NCBI RefSeq assembly: GCF_041538065.1
Contig: NZ_JBGORW010000010.1
Location: 1-64,000 of the forward strand
Reading direction: 5' to 3'
DNA: 64,000 bases
Origin: Leptotrichia hongkongensis
Lineage (GTDB): Bacteria; Fusobacteriota; Fusobacteriia; Fusobacteriales; Leptotrichiaceae
The position numbers and the translations under genes were made by a program. The notes beneath the pieces were generated by a model, which ran no database searches, had not been told where the DNA came from, and saw only the letters and a program-made list of their open reading frames with translations. Each line of letters opens with the position of its first letter. Position 1 is the first letter of the stretch. Positions 61,275 through 64,000 of this stretch are shown in pieces.

Positions 61275-61871
61275 TTAATTTCCTAAATTGAAATCATAAC
61301 CTACACCAAGAGATACTCTTCCGTAGTTAGCATTATATTTAGATTTAACACCTAAAGGTCCTTCGTATTCATATTTACCTTTATTTTCTTTATACATAAG
61401 TTCCACATTTACGTTGTTGACGTTGATTCCTCCACCTACACCGTAGTAAAGTCCACCTTCTGCTTTATATTTACCTAATCTACCATAATCATGATCTCCA
61501 TTATTGAATGAATATCCTAAGTCACCTTTAACATAAGGTTTAACAGTAGTTTGTGTATCAAATGTATATTTAGCTGTTCCATATACAGGTATTGAATTAT
61601 AGTTTTTCAAGTTTTGTCCTGAAACTTTATCTTTTAAATCTTTGTGGAATTGGAATGCAGTCCCTCCTCCTAATTCTAATCCTGGAACTACTTCGTTTCT
61701 ATACTCAACTCCAATTTCTCCAGAACTGTTTTTAGTTTTTTGATTTTTGTAGTTTTGTCCATAATGGTATTTACCACCTAAATCTAATCCACCTTTTGCT
61801 TCAATTTTTCCAGCATCTGCGAATGAAGCTGCTCCTAAAACTAAAAATAAACCAATTAATGTCTTTTTCAT
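61275..61871 (-). CDS. Outer membrane beta-barrel protein
   Basis: A 198-residue exported protein with signal peptide MKKTLIGLFLVLGAASFADA. The rest alternates hydrophobic and polar residues with many Gly/Tyr, e.g. GGLDLGGKYHYGQNY and GLYYGVGGGINVNNVNVELM, and ends in GVGYDFNLGN, as in 8-stranded OmpX/OmpA-like barrels. It is the clearest diderm marker in the window. ATG 61871 follows AAAGGTG; a TTG six bases upstream is less likely. Stronger expression is suggested by its isolated unit and strong terminator. Confidence 0.8.
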   Translation of the reverse strand: MKKTLIGLFLVLGAASFADAGKIEAKGGLDLGGKYHYGQNYKNQKTKNSSGEIGVEYRNEVVPGLELGGGTAFQFHKDLKDKVSGQNLKNYNSIPVYGTAKYTFDTQTTVKPYVKGDLGYSFNNGDHDYGRLGKYKAEGGLYYGVGGGINVNNVNVELMYKENKGKYEYEGPLGVKSKYNANYGRVSLGVGYDFNLGN

Positions 61872-62133
61872 AGTCAATCACCTTTCTTTTCTAAAAATCT
61901 CCTTTGCGATTTTTCTCTACAAATAAATATTTATCATTTTAAAAGCATACTACTTCTAAATGATAACTAATTATACAACATAGCTCTTATAAAAATGTTT
62001 ATATATATATATTTTTTTCTTTGAGTAATAATATTATAACTGATATCATTTCAAATTTAATCAGTAAAAATTTATTATGGCTAATGAATTATATTCTTTT
62101 AGAACTTTTCAAATGTATTGATATCTATCAATT

Positions 62134-62238
62134 TATACTCGAACCCATTTAAAGTTAAACTGATAGAAATTATATAATTTAGGGTTTGAGTAAAATAGTC
62201 ATAATTTTTGAGTTCTGTTTTAAACTAGTTTTACTATA
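62134..62238 (+). repeat. Dispersed ~105-bp palindromic intergenic repeat, copy 3
   Basis: Starts TATACTCGAACCCATTTAAA and ends GTTTTACTATA. Same orientation as copy 1. It lies just beyond the terminators of the tRNA transcript. The remaining 61872-62133 gap holds the outer membrane protein leader, including a hairpin AAAAATC/GATTTTT near 61890-61910 on the minus strand. Confidence 0.8.
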
Positions 62239-62245
62239 TATTTCC

Positions 62246-62274
62246 AAAAAAGAAACTTATATTCTGTTATAAGT
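62246..62274 (-). terminator. Second tandem terminator of the tRNA operon
   Basis: On the minus strand ACTTATA and TATAAGT pair around ACAGAA and are followed by TTTCTTTTTT. Confidence 0.7.
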
Positions 62275-62311
62275 AAAAAATACAATTTATTATCTCTAAC
62301 AAATTGTATTT
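62275..62311 (-). terminator. First tandem terminator of the tRNA operon
   Basis: On the minus strand AAATACAATTT and AAATTGTATTT form a perfect 11-bp stem ending in T, about 30 nt after tRNA-Phe. Confidence 0.8.
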
Positions 62312-62341
62312 CATATAATAAAATATATTTTGTTTTAAAAA

Positions 62342-62417
62342 TGGTGCCCAGACGCGGAATCGAACCACGGACACAGGGATTTTCAGTCCCTTGCTCTACC
62401 GACTGAGCTATCTGGGC
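62342..62417 (-). tRNA. tRNA-Phe (GAA)
   Basis: 76 nt including an encoded CCA end. The acceptor GCCCAGA pairs with TCTGGGC; the D-arm GCTCAGTCGGTAGAGC, anticodon loop CTGAAAA (anticodon GAA) and T-arm GGTTCGATTCC are all intact. Confidence 0.97.
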
Positions 62418-62421
62418 ATAA

Positions 62422-62498
62422 TGGCGGAAGTGACGAGACTCGAACTCGCGACATCTTGCGTGACAGGCAAGCACTCTAACCAACTGAGCTACACCTCC
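62422..62498 (-). tRNA. tRNA-Asp (GTC)
   Basis: 77 nt with encoded CCA. Acceptor GGAGGTG pairs with CACTTCC, discriminator G, anticodon loop CTGTCAC (anticodon GTC), T-loop AGTTCGAGTCT. The gap to tRNA-Phe is 4 nt. Confidence 0.97.
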
Positions 62499-62505
62499 AA
62501 ATAAA

Positions 62506-62581
62506 TGGTGGTCACAACTGGGCTCGAACCAGTGACCCCCTGCTTGTAAGGCAGGTGCTCTCCCAACTGAGCTATGCGACC
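62506..62581 (-). tRNA. tRNA-Val (TAC)
   Basis: 76 nt with encoded CCA. Acceptor GGTCGCA pairs with TGTGACC, discriminator A, anticodon loop CTTACAA (anticodon TAC), T-arm GGTTCGAGCCC. First of the three co-transcribed tRNAs. Confidence 0.97.
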
Positions 62582-62601
62582 ACGTACTTTATTACTTGAT
62601 A

Positions 62602-62630
62602 AGTATATCATATATTATTTAATATTTCAA
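62602..62630 (-). promoter_or_regulatory. Promoter of the tRNA operon
   Basis: On the minus strand TTGAAA (62625-62630) and TATACT (62602-62607) with a 17-nt spacer that ends in TGA, i.e. also an extended -10. Transcription would start about 15 nt before tRNA-Val. Confidence 0.75.
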
Positions 62631-62740
62631 CTCTTTTTTCAAAAATTTATATCAATATTCAAAAATTCTCAAAATTAAATTGATAAAATTAAAAAAATTT
62701 AGTAATTTAAATAATATATTTTTATTTCCTTTCTAAAATA

Positions 62741-63247
62741 CTACCAATATATTTCTCTTCCATATTTTCCAAAAGCAGATAAAATTCTACCTTCATCATT
62801 TGTTTTAATTTGATAAAACTCTACCCGTTTTTTAAAAGTTTTATTCACTTCCTTTACTAGTTCTCTAAAATCAAGCCTATTGTTCGCTGTAAAATAGAAT
62901 ATTAACTTACTTTCATCAAATGTATATTCACCAATAACAAGATTCATTTCAGGAAGAAGTTTTTTAACAATTTTTTTACACTTAAAATATGCATCATCAG
63001 CTTTTTTATCTAACTCAGATAATTTTTCTATTTCCTTTTTTGATAATTTTCTTTTAACTTCTCTAATTTTCAAATCATTCTGTTCACTATTTTCTTTATT
63101 TAATGCAACTCCTAAAACTATTCCTATCTGTTCTCCACGGATTGTGTCTACAAGAACATAATCCCCTTTTTTATAATTCTCTGTTTCATTTATCATAAAC
63201 GGATAAACTTTTTTCGTTTTTCTAAATTTTATATTTATTATATTCAT
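62741..63247 (-). CDS. PSP1-domain (YaaT/RicT-like) protein
   Basis: A 168-residue protein with the PSP1 C-terminal domain: GDYVLVDTIRGEQIGIVLGV near the start, a middle helix, then FKCKKIVKKLLPEMNLVIGE-like YFKCKKIVKKLLPEMNLVI and FTANNRLDFRELVKEVNKTF. It is shorter than B. subtilis YaaT/RicT, which works in mRNA processing, and lacks its extended C-terminal cysteine cluster. Its ATG overlaps the radC stop (ATGA), so the genes are translationally coupled. Confidence 0.8.
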   Translation of the reverse strand: MNIINIKFRKTKKVYPFMINETENYKKGDYVLVDTIRGEQIGIVLGVALNKENSEQNDLKIREVKRKLSKKEIEKLSELDKKADDAYFKCKKIVKKLLPEMNLVIGEYTFDESKLIFYFTANNRLDFRELVKEVNKTFKKRVEFYQIKTNDEGRILSAFGKYGREIYW

Positions 63248-63963
63248 AATATCCCACCTTCTAAAAAGCTAAAATATCCTTTCTCGCTTATTATTAAATG
63301 ATCAAGCAAACGTATTTCCAGACTTTCAAAAACTTCCTTTACTTTTTTTGTCAATAAAATATCAGATTCTGATGGTCTCAAAGAGCCTGATGGATGATTA
63401 TGTACTAAAATCACTGCTTTTGCATTATATTCTAAAATTTTTTTTACTAATTCACGAATATAAACTGTACTTTTATCAATCGTCCCATAAAATAGCTCCT
63501 CTTCCTTCAGCAATTCATTTTGAGTATTCAGAAATAATACTTTAAACACTTCAACATCTCTATTTAAAAGAGAAAATTTTAAATAATTCAATAATTTAAT
63601 ATTACTTGACAATGTAATTTTTTTATTATGTACTTTTTTATAAAGTTCACTTTCTATAATTTCAAATAAAAGTTTAAAAAATACAATTGCTCTCTCAGTC
63701 ATATATTTATTTTTTCGCAATTCTTCTTCCGGCTGTTTTAAAATCGTATATAAATCACCGTATTTCTTTAAGAGGCTCTTAGCGATTCCTCTACAATTTT
63801 TTCTAATAACTGTATAGGTTAGCAACAATTCCAAAAGTTCATAATCCAAAAAACCTTTTGTCCCAGTAGATAAAAAACGTTGCCTTAACCTTTCTCTATG
63901 CCCTTTTTCCTGCTCTTCGGCCATATCTTGTTCCAATACTAACTCTATTTTACTCCCCCTCAT
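63244..63963 (-). CDS. radC: RadC-family JAB1/MPN protein
   Basis: A 239-residue protein with a helix-hairpin-helix-like N-terminal part (HRERLRQRFLSTGTKGFLDY, LLELLLTYT) and a C-terminal JAMM metalloprotease-type domain with VHNHPSGSLRPSESD, which supplies the metal ligands. Its biological role is still uncertain despite the historic DNA-repair name. It overlaps the PSP1 gene by 4 nt. A GGGGG box precedes the ATG at 63963. Only 37 nt of upstream sequence are in the window. Confidence 0.92.
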   Translation of the reverse strand: MRGSKIELVLEQDMAEEQEKGHRERLRQRFLSTGTKGFLDYELLELLLTYTVIRKNCRGIAKSLLKKYGDLYTILKQPEEELRKNKYMTERAIVFFKLLFEIIESELYKKVHNKKITLSSNIKLLNYLKFSLLNRDVEVFKVLFLNTQNELLKEEELFYGTIDKSTVYIRELVKKILEYNAKAVILVHNHPSGSLRPSESDILLTKKVKEVFESLEIRLLDHLIISEKGYFSFLEGGIL

Positions 63964-64000
63964 TTTTCCCCCAAAAAATGTTTTTAAAAAATATTTATAC

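Noticed and set aside
62220..62483. 87-codon minus-strand ORF
   Set aside because: It is translation of tRNA-Asp and tRNA-Phe genes and their terminators.

Overview
The window is very AT-rich, dense in genes and uses AGGAGG-type ribosome binding sites. It mixes Gram-positive-like genes (gatCAB, ECF transporter, FtsK/SpoIIIE, a PASTA-domain penicillin-binding protein) with a diderm-type outer membrane beta-barrel protein. This fits Fusobacteriota, most likely Leptotrichia or a close relative. That assignment rests on recognising gene content and style, not on a database search.

Layout. 258-5575 (minus) is an amino-acid uptake operon: two ABC permeases, an ATPase, a dicarboxylate/amino-acid symporter, a RimK-like ATP-grasp ligase and a binding lipoprotein, with a good sigma-70 promoter and a terminator. 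5904-21054 (minus) is a long co-directional block: scpB, rluB, a HAD phosphatase, gatC, gatA, gatB, a division-type PBP and priA. Two complete type II restriction-modification systems are threaded into it: a Sau3AI-like pair upstream of gatC, and an m5C methylase plus HNH nuclease between gatA and gatB. mreB and ftsK follow on the minus strand (21170-25090).

25534-32259 (plus) holds two tandem SIMPL-domain proteins, a PTS IIBC permease, a decayed lipoprotein remnant, gapN, a small lipoprotein and a class B acid phosphatase. 32330-32643 is a compact locus with no conventional gene but strong RNA structure. It has a short putative RNA with its own terminator, a second promoter, a 21-residue hydrophobic ORF with a strong SD, and a final terminator. 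The short RNA is complementary to the SD region of the ORF mRNA. I read it as a candidate type I toxin-antitoxin module and as the most interesting item here. 32857-36503 is an ECF importer operon (S, T and two ATPases) with a macrodomain enzyme embedded; the second ATPase has a degenerate ABC signature.

36600-45054 carries a palindromic intergenic element, two unknown envelope genes, an alpha/beta hydrolase, a second mreB, holB, an AraC/GyrI regulator, a Cof-type HAD phosphatase and a threonine aldolase. 45122-54662 (plus) is a 12-gene run of secreted, lipoprotein and membrane proteins of unknown role. It includes YwqK/MORN repeats, a membrane J-domain protein, a B-box-like zinc protein, a YARHG lipoprotein and a duplicated secreted protein. 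54803-60912 (minus) is a branched-chain amino-acid ABC system with two tandem binding proteins. The window ends with an outer membrane protein, three tRNAs (Val, Asp, Phe), a PSP1-domain protein and radC.

Dispersed repeats: a ~105-bp palindromic intergenic element occurs three times (5711, 53039, 62134), and a second short family occurs twice (26686, 41883). There is no CRISPR array, rRNA or intact transposase.
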